DNA of 64,000 bases from an uncultured Acidobacteriota bacterium (GTDB lineage: Bacteria; Acidobacteriota; Terriglobia; Bryobacterales; Bryobacteraceae). The position numbers and the translations under genes were made by a program. Where the stretch lies: positions 1 through 64,000 of the forward strand of contig CADECY010000002.1 of assembly GCA_902825945.1 (NCBI GenBank), read 5' to 3'. Shown in pieces: positions 18,356-27,062 of this stretch. The notes beneath the pieces were generated by a model. It searched no databases, was not told the origin of the DNA, and saw nothing but the letters and a program-made list of their open reading frames with translations. The stretch's first letter is position 1; each line of letters begins with the position of its first letter.

Positions 18356-19029
18356 CGCCGGGGCAGGCACACGCGCCGCGTGGCGGCGGGATCCGGCACG
18401 AAGCGGAATGCCGACTCGCTCCATTGGAACACGCCACAGGTGTCGATCTGAGCCGGAGGCTTCGCGCTCACGGGAAAATCCTGCTCGCGGATCTCTTTGC
18501 GGCGCTCGATGATCCGGGGCGGCTGGAAGTCGAACGTGGCGGCTTCGACCACGGTCTCCTGCTTCTCGTCCGCGCGCGACTCCTCGGACTCCACTGAGGA
18601 ATAGACTTCGTGCAGCTTTCCGTTCCGCATGCGGTGAACGGAGAGATGGGTTCCGAGAATTCCGGTGCCGCCGTTCGTCTCTCGCACGATCAGATCCTGG
18701 CGATCGGGGGAAACCGTGAAGCGCACCTCGAGAAACCGTGCGGAACCTTCCTCCATCCAGTGGCGCCCACCATGGAACTCCGCCACCCGGTACCAAACGC
18801 CATTTCGCCGGTCGAATACGAGGGCCACTGGTGGTTGAAGCGCACCCTTCCACGACGCGATGACGATCGCCTCGTCCTCGCGATCTTCGTCCAGGTTCGC
18901 ACGAACCATCCGCACCTCGCCCGCCCCATCTGCCGTGAATGACGCCGCCGCCGCACCGGGATCCTCGGGGCCGGTGGATTGACCGAACACCAGGCACGGT
19001 AGTGAGACGAGCAGCAGGCGGGTCTTCAT
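18352..19029 (-). CDS. Secreted uncharacterised protein (225 aa)
   Basis: 225 residues with a signal peptide (MKTRLLLVSLPCLVFG, ending near residue 17). The rest is strand-rich (VRMVRANLDEDREDEAIVIASWKG, VALVFDRRNGVWYRVAEFHG, FLEVRFTV), resembling VCBS/FG-GAP-like or DUF-type sensors that read 'value of a record' motifs, but I do not recognise a family. It ends over the start of the CoA-transferase gene (4-base overlap) and follows the aldo/keto reductase by 4 bases. A secreted protein embedded between two cytoplasmic enzymes is unusual. Confidence 0.7.
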   Translation of the reverse strand: MKTRLLLVSLPCLVFGQSTGPEDPGAAAASFTADGAGEVRMVRANLDEDREDEAIVIASWKGALQPPVALVFDRRNGVWYRVAEFHGGRHWMEEGSARFLEVRFTVSPDRQDLIVRETNGGTGILGTHLSVHRMRNGKLHEVYSSVESEESRADEKQETVVEAATFDFQPPRIIERRKEIREQDFPVSAKPPAQIDTCGVFQWSESAFRFVPDPAATRRVCLPRR

Positions 19030-19033
19030 GACG

Positions 19034-19993
19034 TCACACCGGATTGGATGTCAGGTACGACTCGATCTCCGCCACTTCACCCTCCGACAAACGGAGCGAT
19101 CCCGCGCCAATCACGCCCGGCACTTGCTCCGGTCCGCGAACACCCACGATCGCCGCCGTGATTTCGGGACGCCGTAGCACCCAAGCGATCGCTGCTTCAC
19201 CCGGAGTTCGCCCATGCCGCGCGCCGATCGTACGCAGCAGTTCGGCCACGCCGAGGTTCCGCGATAGCCGCGGCTCCTGATAATCGGGCAGGTTCCGCCG
19301 GAAGTCGTCCGCGGGAAAGTTCGCCACGCGCTCCTTCGTCATCGATCCCGCGAGCAATCCGTTGCGCATCGGCGAATAGCTGATCACACCGATGTTGCTC
19401 TGCGCCACGTACGGCAGGATCTCCGCTTCGATTCCGCGAACCAGCATCGAATACGGCGGCTGCAGCGAAGTGATCGGGGCGATCGCCTGCGCGCGCTGCA
19501 TCTGCGAGACGCTGAAGTTCGAGACGCCGATCCAGCGGACTTTGCCTTCCTTTTGCAACTGGGCCATCATGCCCCAGCCCTCTTCGACATCTTCGTCTGG
19601 CTCCGGCCAATGGATCTGGTAAAGGTCGATCACATCGAGTTGCAACCGCCGCAGGCTCGCCTCGCACTCGCGGCGCACCGAGCCGGCCTTCAGGGTCTTG
19701 GTGATCTGACGCTGCTCGGTCCAGGTGCGCGCACACTTGGTGAAGACGTATGGCTTGTTCGAAAGTCCCTTGACCGCGCGGCCCACCACTTCCTCGGAAT
19801 GTCCGAGCCCGTAGACGGCCGCGGTGTCGATCCAATTCATGCCGGCGTCGAGCGCGGCGTAGATCCCCTTTACCGACTGCTCGTCGTCCTGCGGACCCCA
19901 CGCGAAGGCCCATCCGCCTCCTCCCATCGCCCACGCGCCGATTCCGAGCGGCGTGATGTGGAGGTCGCTGTTTCCTAATTGCCGTGTTTGCAT
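19034..19993 (-). CDS. Aldo/keto reductase
   Basis: 319-residue NADPH-dependent oxidoreductase of the AKR superfamily. The catalytic tetrad is visible: D and Y in WIDTAAVYGLGHSEE, K in YVFTKCARTW and H in QIHWPEPDED. The C-terminal cofactor site reads ITAAIVGVRGPEQV. Closest in pattern to AKR11/12-type general-purpose reductases such as YajO or YghZ relatives; substrate unknown. First gene of the four-gene minus-strand operon (19993 to 16473). AAAGG lies just before the ATG. Divergent from the MATE gene over only 49 bases, so both promoters must be compact. Confidence 0.92.
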   Translation of the reverse strand: MQTRQLGNSDLHITPLGIGAWAMGGGGWAFAWGPQDDEQSVKGIYAALDAGMNWIDTAAVYGLGHSEEVVGRAVKGLSNKPYVFTKCARTWTEQRQITKTLKAGSVRRECEASLRRLQLDVIDLYQIHWPEPDEDVEEGWGMMAQLQKEGKVRWIGVSNFSVSQMQRAQAIAPITSLQPPYSMLVRGIEAEILPYVAQSNIGVISYSPMRNGLLAGSMTKERVANFPADDFRRNLPDYQEPRLSRNLGVAELLRTIGARHGRTPGEAAIAWVLRRPEITAAIVGVRGPEQVPGVIGAGSLRLSEGEVAEIESYLTSNPV

Positions 19994-20042
19994 CCTTTAC
20001 TGTTGTAGCCGATTCCCGGGGCAGGTCGCGTATCCTGAGTGA

Positions 20043-21353
20043 ATGAGCGGTTGGTCCGGGGAAATGCGGCCGTTGTTGCGGCTCGCGATTCCACTGGTGT
20101 TGGGAGAGCTGGGCTGGATGACGATGGGCATCGTCGATACGATGATGCTCGGTCGCGTGAGTCCGGAAGCGATGTCCGCCGCAAGCGTTTCCGGCATCCT
20201 GTTCTTCACCGTCACGGTGTTCGGAATGGGCGTGCTGCTGGGGCTCGATACGCTCGTCTCGCAATCGCACGGCGCGGGAGAAAGCCTCGATGCGCAGCGC
20301 TCACTCATCGCCGGACTCTGGCTCGCGATCCCGCTCTGTGTGATCCTGATGGCCGCGCAGCGCGCCACCGTGCCCTTCATGAGCTGGCTCGAAGTGAATT
20401 CACGCGTACTCGAACTCGCGGGCCCGTTCACAGCCACGATCTCGTGGAGCACGCCGCCGCTTCTTGTCTACACGGCCATGCGCCGCTACTTGCAAGGCAT
20501 CGGACGCGTGCGTCCGGTGATGTTCGCCTTGATCTCGGCGAACATCGTCAATGTCATGGGCGACTGGGCGCTCATCTTTGGACATCTGGGACTTCCGGCG
20601 ATGGGAACGCAGGGCGCGGCGTGGGCCACGGTGTTCTCGCGGATTTACCTGGCAGCAGTACTCACATGGGCCGCGCTGCCAGTTCGCGCGAGCTTTGCTT
20701 TCGACGTCACCCGGGTGCGCTCGATCGTGGCGATCGGCCTACCCGCCTCAGTACAGATCGTCGTGGAGGTGGGGGTGTTTGCGCTCGTGACCGCCCTGGT
20801 CGCCAAGCTCGAACCGGTGTACAGCGCCGCCCACCAGATCGCGCTGAGCGCCGCCAGCTACTCGTTCATGATTCCGCTGGGGCTGAACAGCGCGGCCGCG
20901 GTTCGCGTCGGAAACGCGGTGGGCGCCCGCGACTATGGCGCCGCGGCCCGTGCCGGCTGGACCGCGATCGCGATGGGCGTCGCATTCATGGCAACCTCGG
21001 GGCTTACGTTCGTCGCGGCTCCGCACTGGATCGCTCGTACGTTCACCAATGATTCGGCGGTGATCGCCGCATCGGGTCCGATGCTCGCCTGGGCCGCGTT
21101 GTTCCAGCTCTTCGATGGAGCGCAGGGAGTCGCAGTCGGCGCGCTTCGCGGCGTGGGCGAGACCAAGATCACGGCGATTGCACACACACTCGGTTATTGG
21201 GCCGCCGGACTGCCACTCGGATACTGGCTCTGCTTCCACGCCGGCTGGGGCGCGCAGGGCCTGTGGGCCGGGCTCTCGCTGGCGCTGATCCTCATCGGTC
21301 TCGTGCTGACTTTGGCCTGGTACCGCGTCTCGCGCACTTGGATTTCCAGTTGA
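20043..21353 (+). CDS. MATE family efflux transporter
   Basis: 436 residues with about twelve hydrophobic segments in two halves, as in MATE exporters. Recognisable family features include LVLGELGWMTMGIVDTMMLGR in the first helix pair, GVLLGLDTLVSQSHGAGE, and in the second half HQIALSAASYSFMIPLGLNSAAAVRVGNAVGA. These proteins export cationic drugs or metabolites in exchange for Na+ or H+. Length and topology are those of NorM/DinF-type members. Substrate is not predictable. Its 3' end is followed, in the same direction, by the cobalamin riboswitch of the next gene, which is not its own. Confidence 0.9.
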   Translation: MSGWSGEMRPLLRLAIPLVLGELGWMTMGIVDTMMLGRVSPEAMSAASVSGILFFTVTVFGMGVLLGLDTLVSQSHGAGESLDAQRSLIAGLWLAIPLCVILMAAQRATVPFMSWLEVNSRVLELAGPFTATISWSTPPLLVYTAMRRYLQGIGRVRPVMFALISANIVNVMGDWALIFGHLGLPAMGTQGAAWATVFSRIYLAAVLTWAALPVRASFAFDVTRVRSIVAIGLPASVQIVVEVGVFALVTALVAKLEPVYSAAHQIALSAASYSFMIPLGLNSAAAVRVGNAVGARDYGAAARAGWTAIAMGVAFMATSGLTFVAAPHWIARTFTNDSAVIAASGPMLAWAALFQLFDGAQGVAVGALRGVGETKITAIAHTLGYWAAGLPLGYWLCFHAGWGAQGLWAGLSLALILIGLVLTLAWYRVSRTWISS

Positions 21354-21374
21354 CTTCCGCGCGCGGACCTGTCT

Positions 21375-21565
21375 ACCCTTGTGGGTGCTGGCGGTACGCT
21401 CGCAGAGCGTTGAAAAGGGAATCCGGTGAGACCCCGGAACTGCCCCGCAGCGGTGAACGGGAACGAAAGCCCAATAAAGCACTTGGCTCCGATGGGGCCT
21501 GGGAAGCGAGGGTGAGTAGGAGTGGCGAAAGCCACATGCCCGTGAGTCCGAAGACCTGCCGAACA
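21375..21565 (+). promoter_or_regulatory. Cobalamin (adenosylcobalamin) riboswitch
   Basis: The element contains the invariant B12-box and core: AAAGGGAA near 21413-21422, CCGGTGAGACCCCGGAACTG, GCCCCGCAGCGGTGAAC, the GGGAACGAAAGCC block at about 21460-21472, and CGAGGGTGAGTAGG followed by CCCGTGAGTCCGAAGACCTGCC near 21540-21560. It lies directly upstream of the BtuB-like receptor and is expected to shut its expression off when cobalamin is bound. Boundaries are approximate. Confidence 0.95.
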
Positions 21566-21601
21566 GCGACTTCGACATGACCTTCTAGGGTGAGGTGCAT
21601 G

Positions 21602-23947
21602 ATGATTCGTCATCGCATATGGGCGGCCGCGCTGGCCGCCGCTTCGTCTCTTTCCGCGCAAACCGTTCGCGGCCGCGTGCTCGATCCGTCCGGATCACCG
21701 GTTCCCGGAGCCACCGTCCGGCTCACCGCGCGCGACACCGGAACGCGCCGTACCGCGATCGCCGGCAAGGATGGCACGTTCCACTTCGACAAGACGGGCT
21801 CTTCGGAGTTCCTGCTCTCTGCCTCCGCGCCGGATTTTGCTCCATCCGATCCGGCACAGCTCGACATTCGAGGACAGGGCGAAGTCGTGCATGACCTGAA
21901 GCTTCCGATCGCGCGCGTGGAAACCCGCGTCGTGATCACCGCGACTTCCACCGCGCAAACGACCGAAGAACTGGCCAAAGCCTTCGACGTGATCGACGCG
22001 GCCGAGATCGAGCGCCGCGCCGAGTTCTCGATCGCCGAATCACTGCGCCTCACGCCAGGGCTACGCATCGCGCAACTCGGAGGACCGGGCGCGCAAGCCC
22101 GTATCCAGACGCGCGGACTTCGCACCTTCGACACCTCGATCCTAATCGACGGCTTCCGTTTTCGCGATGCCGCCGCGCCACAGGGCGACGCGCTCGGCTT
22201 CTTCTCGGATTTCCTCACGGTCGACACCGAACGGATCGAGGTACTGCGCGGTTCGGGTTCGTCGCTCTACGGCACCCACGCGATCGGCGGCGTGGTGAAC
22301 ATGGTGACGAGTCCAGGCGGTGGGGAACCGCACGGCGACTTCACGGTCGAAGGTGGCGGACTCGGTATGTTCCGGAGCGTGGCCAAGATGTCCGGCGGGC
22401 TGCTCGGAGATCGATTGCGCTACAGCGGCGGATTGGCGCATATGAACGTCACCAGCGGTGTCGATGGCAACGATCCTTCGCGCAATTCGACGGCGCAGGG
22501 ATTCGCACAGTATCTCCTCAGCCCGAAGACCACGCTCACCGCGCGCTTCTTCGGCAACGACAGCTTCACCGGACTCAACGGCACACCCTTCGCTCTCGGC
22601 AACCTGCCCGCCACGCTGCCGGTTCCCGCCAGTGCCGGCACCACGTTCTCACCAAATCCCGACGATCCCGATTCGCACCGTACGGGCCGCTTCTATTCGG
22701 GACTTGCCGGATTCACGCATCAGTTCGCGCCTGGCGTCGCGTTTCGCGCGCAGTATCAGGGCCTGCAGACGGGACGCCAGAGCCGCAACGGTCCGGGCGG
22801 CACTTCGTTCCAGCCGCGCTTCAATTCGCTCGACCGCTGGGATAGCCGGATCGACACCGCGCAAGCCCGCTTCGACATCGCGCGCTACCGGCGTCACACC
22901 ATCACCGGCGGCTACGAATTCGAGCGCGAACGCTTCGATAACGTCAGCACGAATCAAGATCCGAACCCGGCGTCTCGCGTTTTCGCGCGCACGGGGATCG
23001 CGCAGTCGAGCCACGCGCTCTTCGCGCAGGATCAGATCCGCCTGATCGGTGACCGGTTACAAGCCACCGTGGGCGCACGAATGCAATCGTTCGATCTCTC
23101 GCCGCCATCTTTCGCCGGCGGCGCGCCACGATACGAAGGCGCCGCACTGACCTCTCCGCCGAACGCCTACACGGGAGACATTTCGCTTGCGTGGCTCGCG
23201 CCGGCTCGCGGAACGAAGTTGCGCGCGCACGTGGGCAACTCGTACCGCTCGCCGACGTTGTACGAGCGCTTCGGCACCGGATTCTTCGCTGGAACATTTT
23301 CACCCTACGGTGACCCGCGCATCTCGCCCGAACGCGCCGTTGCCATGGACGCGGGCTTCGACCAATATCTCGCCGATTCGCGAGTCCGGATCTCGGGCAC
23401 CTGGTTCTACACGCGGCTCCAGCAGGTGATCGGGTTCGACTTCAGCGGGCTCATCAATCGCGCCACCGATCCTTTCGGCCGCTCGAGCGGCTATCGCAAC
23501 ACCGGCGGCGGACTGGCGCGCGGCATGGAGTGGAGCGCCGAGGTGACGCCCATCCGCAACTTGCGCGTTCGCACCGGCTATACGTTCACGAAGGCGCAGG
23601 AGCGCAATTCGACACTGATCGGCGGGTTCACACGGAGCATTCGCATCTCCGATCACATGTTCACGGCACTGGCTACCTATCGGATCGGGCGCAGCTTCGA
23701 CGTGGCCTTCGATCTCTTCGCTTCGTCGAACTACTGGTGGCAGTTCTTCGCGGGCGGCAACCGTCCGTTCGAATTCGCCGGACCCAAGAAGGCGGACCTC
23801 GTCTTCAGCTACACCAAGCCCGTCTCCGATCGCTGGAGCGCGCAGTTCTACACGCGCATCGACAACTTCTTCAACCGAACCTATTTCGAGGACGGATTCC
23901 GCACGCCGAAGGCATGGGCCGTGGGCGGCGTGAAGCTGATTCGATAA
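21602..23947 (+). CDS. btuB: BtuB-like TonB-dependent cobalamin receptor
   Basis: About 781 residues. Signal peptide (to SSLSAQ), an unusual N-terminal carboxypeptidase-regulatory domain (RGRVLDPSGSPVPG, about 25-105), TonB-plug (IAESLRLTPGLRIAQLGGPG, ILIDGFRFRD, IEVLRGSGSSLYGTHAIGGVVNMVT) and a beta-barrel ending in a basic-aromatic strand (GGVKLIR). The identification as the vitamin B12 receptor rests on the cobalamin riboswitch directly upstream; the sequence itself says only TonB receptor. Starts at 21599 and 21602 are alternatives; GAGG at 21592-21595 favours 21602. Substrate could be cobalamin or a precursor. Confidence 0.85.
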   Translation: MIRHRIWAAALAAASSLSAQTVRGRVLDPSGSPVPGATVRLTARDTGTRRTAIAGKDGTFHFDKTGSSEFLLSASAPDFAPSDPAQLDIRGQGEVVHDLKLPIARVETRVVITATSTAQTTEELAKAFDVIDAAEIERRAEFSIAESLRLTPGLRIAQLGGPGAQARIQTRGLRTFDTSILIDGFRFRDAAAPQGDALGFFSDFLTVDTERIEVLRGSGSSLYGTHAIGGVVNMVTSPGGGEPHGDFTVEGGGLGMFRSVAKMSGGLLGDRLRYSGGLAHMNVTSGVDGNDPSRNSTAQGFAQYLLSPKTTLTARFFGNDSFTGLNGTPFALGNLPATLPVPASAGTTFSPNPDDPDSHRTGRFYSGLAGFTHQFAPGVAFRAQYQGLQTGRQSRNGPGGTSFQPRFNSLDRWDSRIDTAQARFDIARYRRHTITGGYEFERERFDNVSTNQDPNPASRVFARTGIAQSSHALFAQDQIRLIGDRLQATVGARMQSFDLSPPSFAGGAPRYEGAALTSPPNAYTGDISLAWLAPARGTKLRAHVGNSYRSPTLYERFGTGFFAGTFSPYGDPRISPERAVAMDAGFDQYLADSRVRISGTWFYTRLQQVIGFDFSGLINRATDPFGRSSGYRNTGGGLARGMEWSAEVTPIRNLRVRTGYTFTKAQERNSTLIGGFTRSIRISDHMFTALATYRIGRSFDVAFDLFASSNYWWQFFAGGNRPFEFAGPKKADLVFSYTKPVSDRWSAQFYTRIDNFFNRTYFEDGFRTPKAWAVGGVKLIR

Positions 23948-23973
23948 GGTCCCGGATGGTATCCTGACTGCTG

Positions 23974-24192
23974 ATGACGAAAGTCGAGGTGCATTACGAA
24001 CTGACGCGTTCGCTGGACGGCGCGCTGCTCATGAAGATCGCCGACGCCCCCAAGCTGTTCGGGCTGACCAAGGTCCAGGTCGCGCCGTCGATGGACAAGT
24101 TGCTGGTCGAATACGACGCGTCACGATTGACGATCGCGCAGGTGGACGCGGCGCTGCATCGAGCCGGACTGCCCGCGAAAAGGCTTGCCTAG
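23974..24192 (+). CDS. Small HMA-like protein without CxxC motif
   Basis: 72 residues with a ferredoxin-like alternation: VEVHYELTRSLDG, KIADAPKLFGLTKVQVAP, KLLVEYDASRLTIAQVDAALHRAGLPAK. The second half (vvV-x-YD-x(5)-I-x(2)-A-x(3)-AG) is the pattern of heavy-metal-associated domains, but the MxCxxC metal site is missing and no cysteine is present. It begins 26 bases after the BtuB-like gene and is followed without gap by the ankyrin gene, so it is probably co-transcribed and under the same riboswitch. The function is unknown; a role in metal or cofactor handling is only a guess. Confidence 0.7.
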   Translation: MTKVEVHYELTRSLDGALLMKIADAPKLFGLTKVQVAPSMDKLLVEYDASRLTIAQVDAALHRAGLPAKRLA

Positions 24193-24852
24193 GTGGCCGC
24201 CGCCGAGGACTTCCTCAACGCGGCCCGGACGGGCGATCTTGCGGGACTGGAAGGGATGCTCGCGGCGGATCCGTCGATGCTCGCCGCCACCAATCAGCTT
24301 GGACAAAGCGCAATTCTGCTAGCCAAGTATCATCGGAAACAGGAAGCTGTCGAGTTCCTGCTCTCGCGCGACCCTGAATTGACGCTGCACGAAGCGTGCG
24401 CGGTGGGCGCACTCGACACCGTGAAGCGGATCGTCAAGGAAAAAGGCCGGTTGATCGACGCGCACTCGGCCGACGGTTTCACGCCGCTCGCGCTCGCCTG
24501 CTTCTTCGGACACCCGGAAATCGCCGCGCATCTCGTCAATCAGGGCGCCAACATCAACCTCGCGGCGACGAATCAGATGAAGGTGGCGCCGATTCATGCC
24601 GCGGCCGCAGCGCGCCAGTTCGAAATCGTGAAGATGCTGGTGGAAAACGGAGCTGACGTCAACGCGAAGCAGCATCAAGGCTTCGTACCGTTGCATGCCG
24701 CCGCGCAAAACGGCGACGCTGAGATGGCCAAGCTACTGCTCGATCACGGCGCGGACGCCAAGGCACGCTCAGGCAACGGACAGAATGCACTCGACTTGGC
24801 GATGCTGCAAGGGCACGCGAAGGTCGTGGAACTGCTCGAATCGCTCGAGTAG
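24193..24852 (+). CDS. Ankyrin-repeat protein
   Basis: 219 residues, starting at a GTG immediately after the stop of the previous gene. At least five ankyrin repeats are visible: LGQSAILLAKYHRKQEAVEFLLSR, DGFTPLALACFFGHPEIAAHLVNQGANIN, MKVAPIHAAAAARQFEIVKMLVENGADVN, GFVPLHAAAQNGDAEMAKLLLDHGADA, NGQNALDLAMLQGHAKVVELL. Such proteins mediate protein-protein contact; no catalytic motif or signal peptide is seen. Its position behind the BtuB-like and HMA-like genes may mean joint regulation by cobalamin. Confidence 0.88.
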   Translation: MAAAEDFLNAARTGDLAGLEGMLAADPSMLAATNQLGQSAILLAKYHRKQEAVEFLLSRDPELTLHEACAVGALDTVKRIVKEKGRLIDAHSADGFTPLALACFFGHPEIAAHLVNQGANINLAATNQMKVAPIHAAAAARQFEIVKMLVENGADVNAKQHQGFVPLHAAAQNGDAEMAKLLLDHGADAKARSGNGQNALDLAMLQGHAKVVELLESLE

Positions 24853-24875
24853 CCCGGGGAACCGAGCCGCTCTTG

Positions 24876-27056
24876 CTACCGCACGACGACCTTCTCGACC
24901 GCTTGATTGTCGTACTCACCGGTGACGCGGACCGCGATCGTATGCTCGCCCGCGCCCGCGTCACCGATTGACAGCACGTAGTCGTGCTCGCGTGAATCGG
25001 AGAGTTGCGTGGTCGGCTGCAGGCTCTTCCATTCACCGCCGTCGAGGGAGTATTCTGCGCGGGCGATGGTCTCGAGGGCGTCCGAGGCGTGCCATTTGAC
25101 CTCGATCTTCGGACCATTGACCGTTCCGGTGAGCCCGGTGATTTTCGGCGGCGTATTGTCGATGACGAACGGATCGCTTTGCAATTCGTTCGACAAGGCT
25201 TGGTCGGGCGGATGCGACGGAGCGTCGGTCACGCGCACGCGCAGATAGTATTCGCCATCGGGAAATGCGGTGGAATCCCAACTGAGATGCCGCTCGCGTT
25301 GATTCGCCTTCAGAAGCTTCCACGTGGTTTCCTTCGCGCCACGAATTTCGACGGTCGAAAGCGTCACGTCTCCGTTGTCGTCGGTCACCAGCCATCGAGC
25401 GCCCACGTGGCCCTTGGCGTAACTCATCGAACCCGGTGTCGCGTCCGTTACGGCAACTCCCGGGACGCCCGCTTTCCCGCCGCTGCCGAGCGCGGGCAGT
25501 GTGATGGATGCCGCCGGTGTGCTCGCGACCGAAGCGGCGGCCGCGAAGCGATAGTTGGCCGGGGTCGTCTCGATCAACTCGACAACCGGCGCGACGTTCT
25601 TCGGGAGATAGGCGGTCTCGATCGATGTCACCTCGGGCGACTTTCCGTCACCGGCGGCGCTCAGTGTGAGCCGGTACTGCAGGAATCGTGCCGCGGGGGA
25701 AGCTACGCGTCCGCCACTCGACTGCAGCGGGACTTGCGCCCAACGGCTCCAATTCTGCCGCGGCGAGTCGAGGTTCCCACTGTGGGTTTCGAGGCGGATC
25801 GTGCCGCCGTTCTCCGAACCGCCGTAGGACAGGCGTCCCCATTGCGTGAAAAAGCCCGAGTCCATTGCCTCGCTTTCGAGCGTCCCGGTTTTCTCACTCG
25901 TGGGTCCGAGCCGGTAGATCTTTCCGATGTTGCCCGTAACCGCGAACACCGCTCCGTTGCGCCCCGCCGCCAGTCCCGTGACCTGCGTGGGCGAGGCGGT
26001 GAGCAGGAGCGTGTTGAGCAGATCGGTATCGAGCCGGTGGATCGCACCGCGATTGCCGGTTCCGATCAACAACTTGCCCGCCGCGTCGAAGGCGAGCGTG
26101 TAGGCGATGTCGGAGGCGTGAGTCCATACCTTGCGCGGATATCCGTCGGCTTCGATCCGCAGCACCTCCGAACCGCCGGAGATGGTGGATCCGAGGCTTG
26201 CCACTGGGGCCGGTCCGGCGGCACGCGCGGGAGCCCCGGGGGCGGCAGGTGCGGGAGGCGCGGGAGCCGCAGGCGCGGAAATCGGCTGCTTGACCCCTAC
26301 GGCGGCGGCGTAGATCCGTCCGTCACTTGCCGCCGCGAGCGCAGTGATCTCGCGCTTGGATGCTTGGTGCAGAACGAATCCCTCGCCCGCAGGGCTCACG
26401 CGGAAGATCAGCCCCGAGGGCTCGCTACCCACATAAACGAAGCCGGTCTTCGCCACAACCATCGAACGCGCATGAGACTCCTCGGTGCGGAAAAAGACTG
26501 AACCCGCGCCCGGACCGGTGACCCGATGCACCTCGCCCTTGTCGCCGGTCGCCACCAGAAGATCGCCTGTCAACGAAAATGCGAGAGCCCAGATGTATTT
26601 GGCCTTGGGATCGTAGTAGACCTCCGGTTGCGCGCCATCTCGCAAACGGTAGACCTTGCCATCGGGCGAAGTCGCCGCATAAACGCGATCCTGCGCGTCA
26701 ACCGCGATTGCGTGAACCTCGAGTCCAGCCAGTTCGGCGAGCACCGAGCCCTTGCCCGCCGCATCCACCCGAAACACGCGAGCCTTGTTATCCTGTCCGC
26801 TGCCGCCCGCGTAGACGTTGCCTTTCGAATCCTGCGCGATGGCCCAGAGATAATTGGTGCTCGGATCGTGCAACTCGCGAAATTCGGGCGCGAGCGCGAG
26901 CAGTCCGTCGCTGCGCAACGACAGCTTGTCGAGTTTGCCCTTTTCGAAATCGGCGCGCGAGGAGTGTTCCCACGTCTTGGTTCCGCCCGCGAAAGTATCG
27001 GTGGCGAAAACGGCGGCGAGCGCAAGCGCGCCCGTCAGGCGAAAGCGTGTCGTCAT
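24876..27056 (-). CDS. Secreted beta-propeller protein
   Basis: 726 residues. A signal peptide (to about residue 23) precedes many short repeats such as YLWAIAQDSKGNVYAGG, VHAIAVDAQDRVYAATSPDGKVYRL, IWALAFSLTGDLLVATGDKGEVHRV and TGLAAGRNGAVFAVTGNIGKIYRL, which are propeller blades (NHL/WD40-like). A Pro/Ala-rich insertion is near 265-295. The C-terminal third is Ig/FN3-like (IEVKWHASDALETIARAEYSLDGGEW). No catalytic motif is seen. It is followed on the minus strand, 6 bases before, by the S55 peptidase, suggesting that the two are expressed together. Function unknown; likely extracellular or periplasmic scaffold. Confidence 0.78.
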   Translation of the reverse strand: MTTRFRLTGALALAAVFATDTFAGGTKTWEHSSRADFEKGKLDKLSLRSDGLLALAPEFRELHDPSTNYLWAIAQDSKGNVYAGGSGQDNKARVFRVDAAGKGSVLAELAGLEVHAIAVDAQDRVYAATSPDGKVYRLRDGAQPEVYYDPKAKYIWALAFSLTGDLLVATGDKGEVHRVTGPGAGSVFFRTEESHARSMVVAKTGFVYVGSEPSGLIFRVSPAGEGFVLHQASKREITALAAASDGRIYAAAVGVKQPISAPAAPAPPAPAAPGAPARAAGPAPVASLGSTISGGSEVLRIEADGYPRKVWTHASDIAYTLAFDAAGKLLIGTGNRGAIHRLDTDLLNTLLLTASPTQVTGLAAGRNGAVFAVTGNIGKIYRLGPTSEKTGTLESEAMDSGFFTQWGRLSYGGSENGGTIRLETHSGNLDSPRQNWSRWAQVPLQSSGGRVASPAARFLQYRLTLSAAGDGKSPEVTSIETAYLPKNVAPVVELIETTPANYRFAAAASVASTPAASITLPALGSGGKAGVPGVAVTDATPGSMSYAKGHVGARWLVTDDNGDVTLSTVEIRGAKETTWKLLKANQRERHLSWDSTAFPDGEYYLRVRVTDAPSHPPDQALSNELQSDPFVIDNTPPKITGLTGTVNGPKIEVKWHASDALETIARAEYSLDGGEWKSLQPTTQLSDSREHDYVLSIGDAGAGEHTIAVRVTGEYDNQAVEKVVVR

Positions 27057-27062
27057 TGAGAC

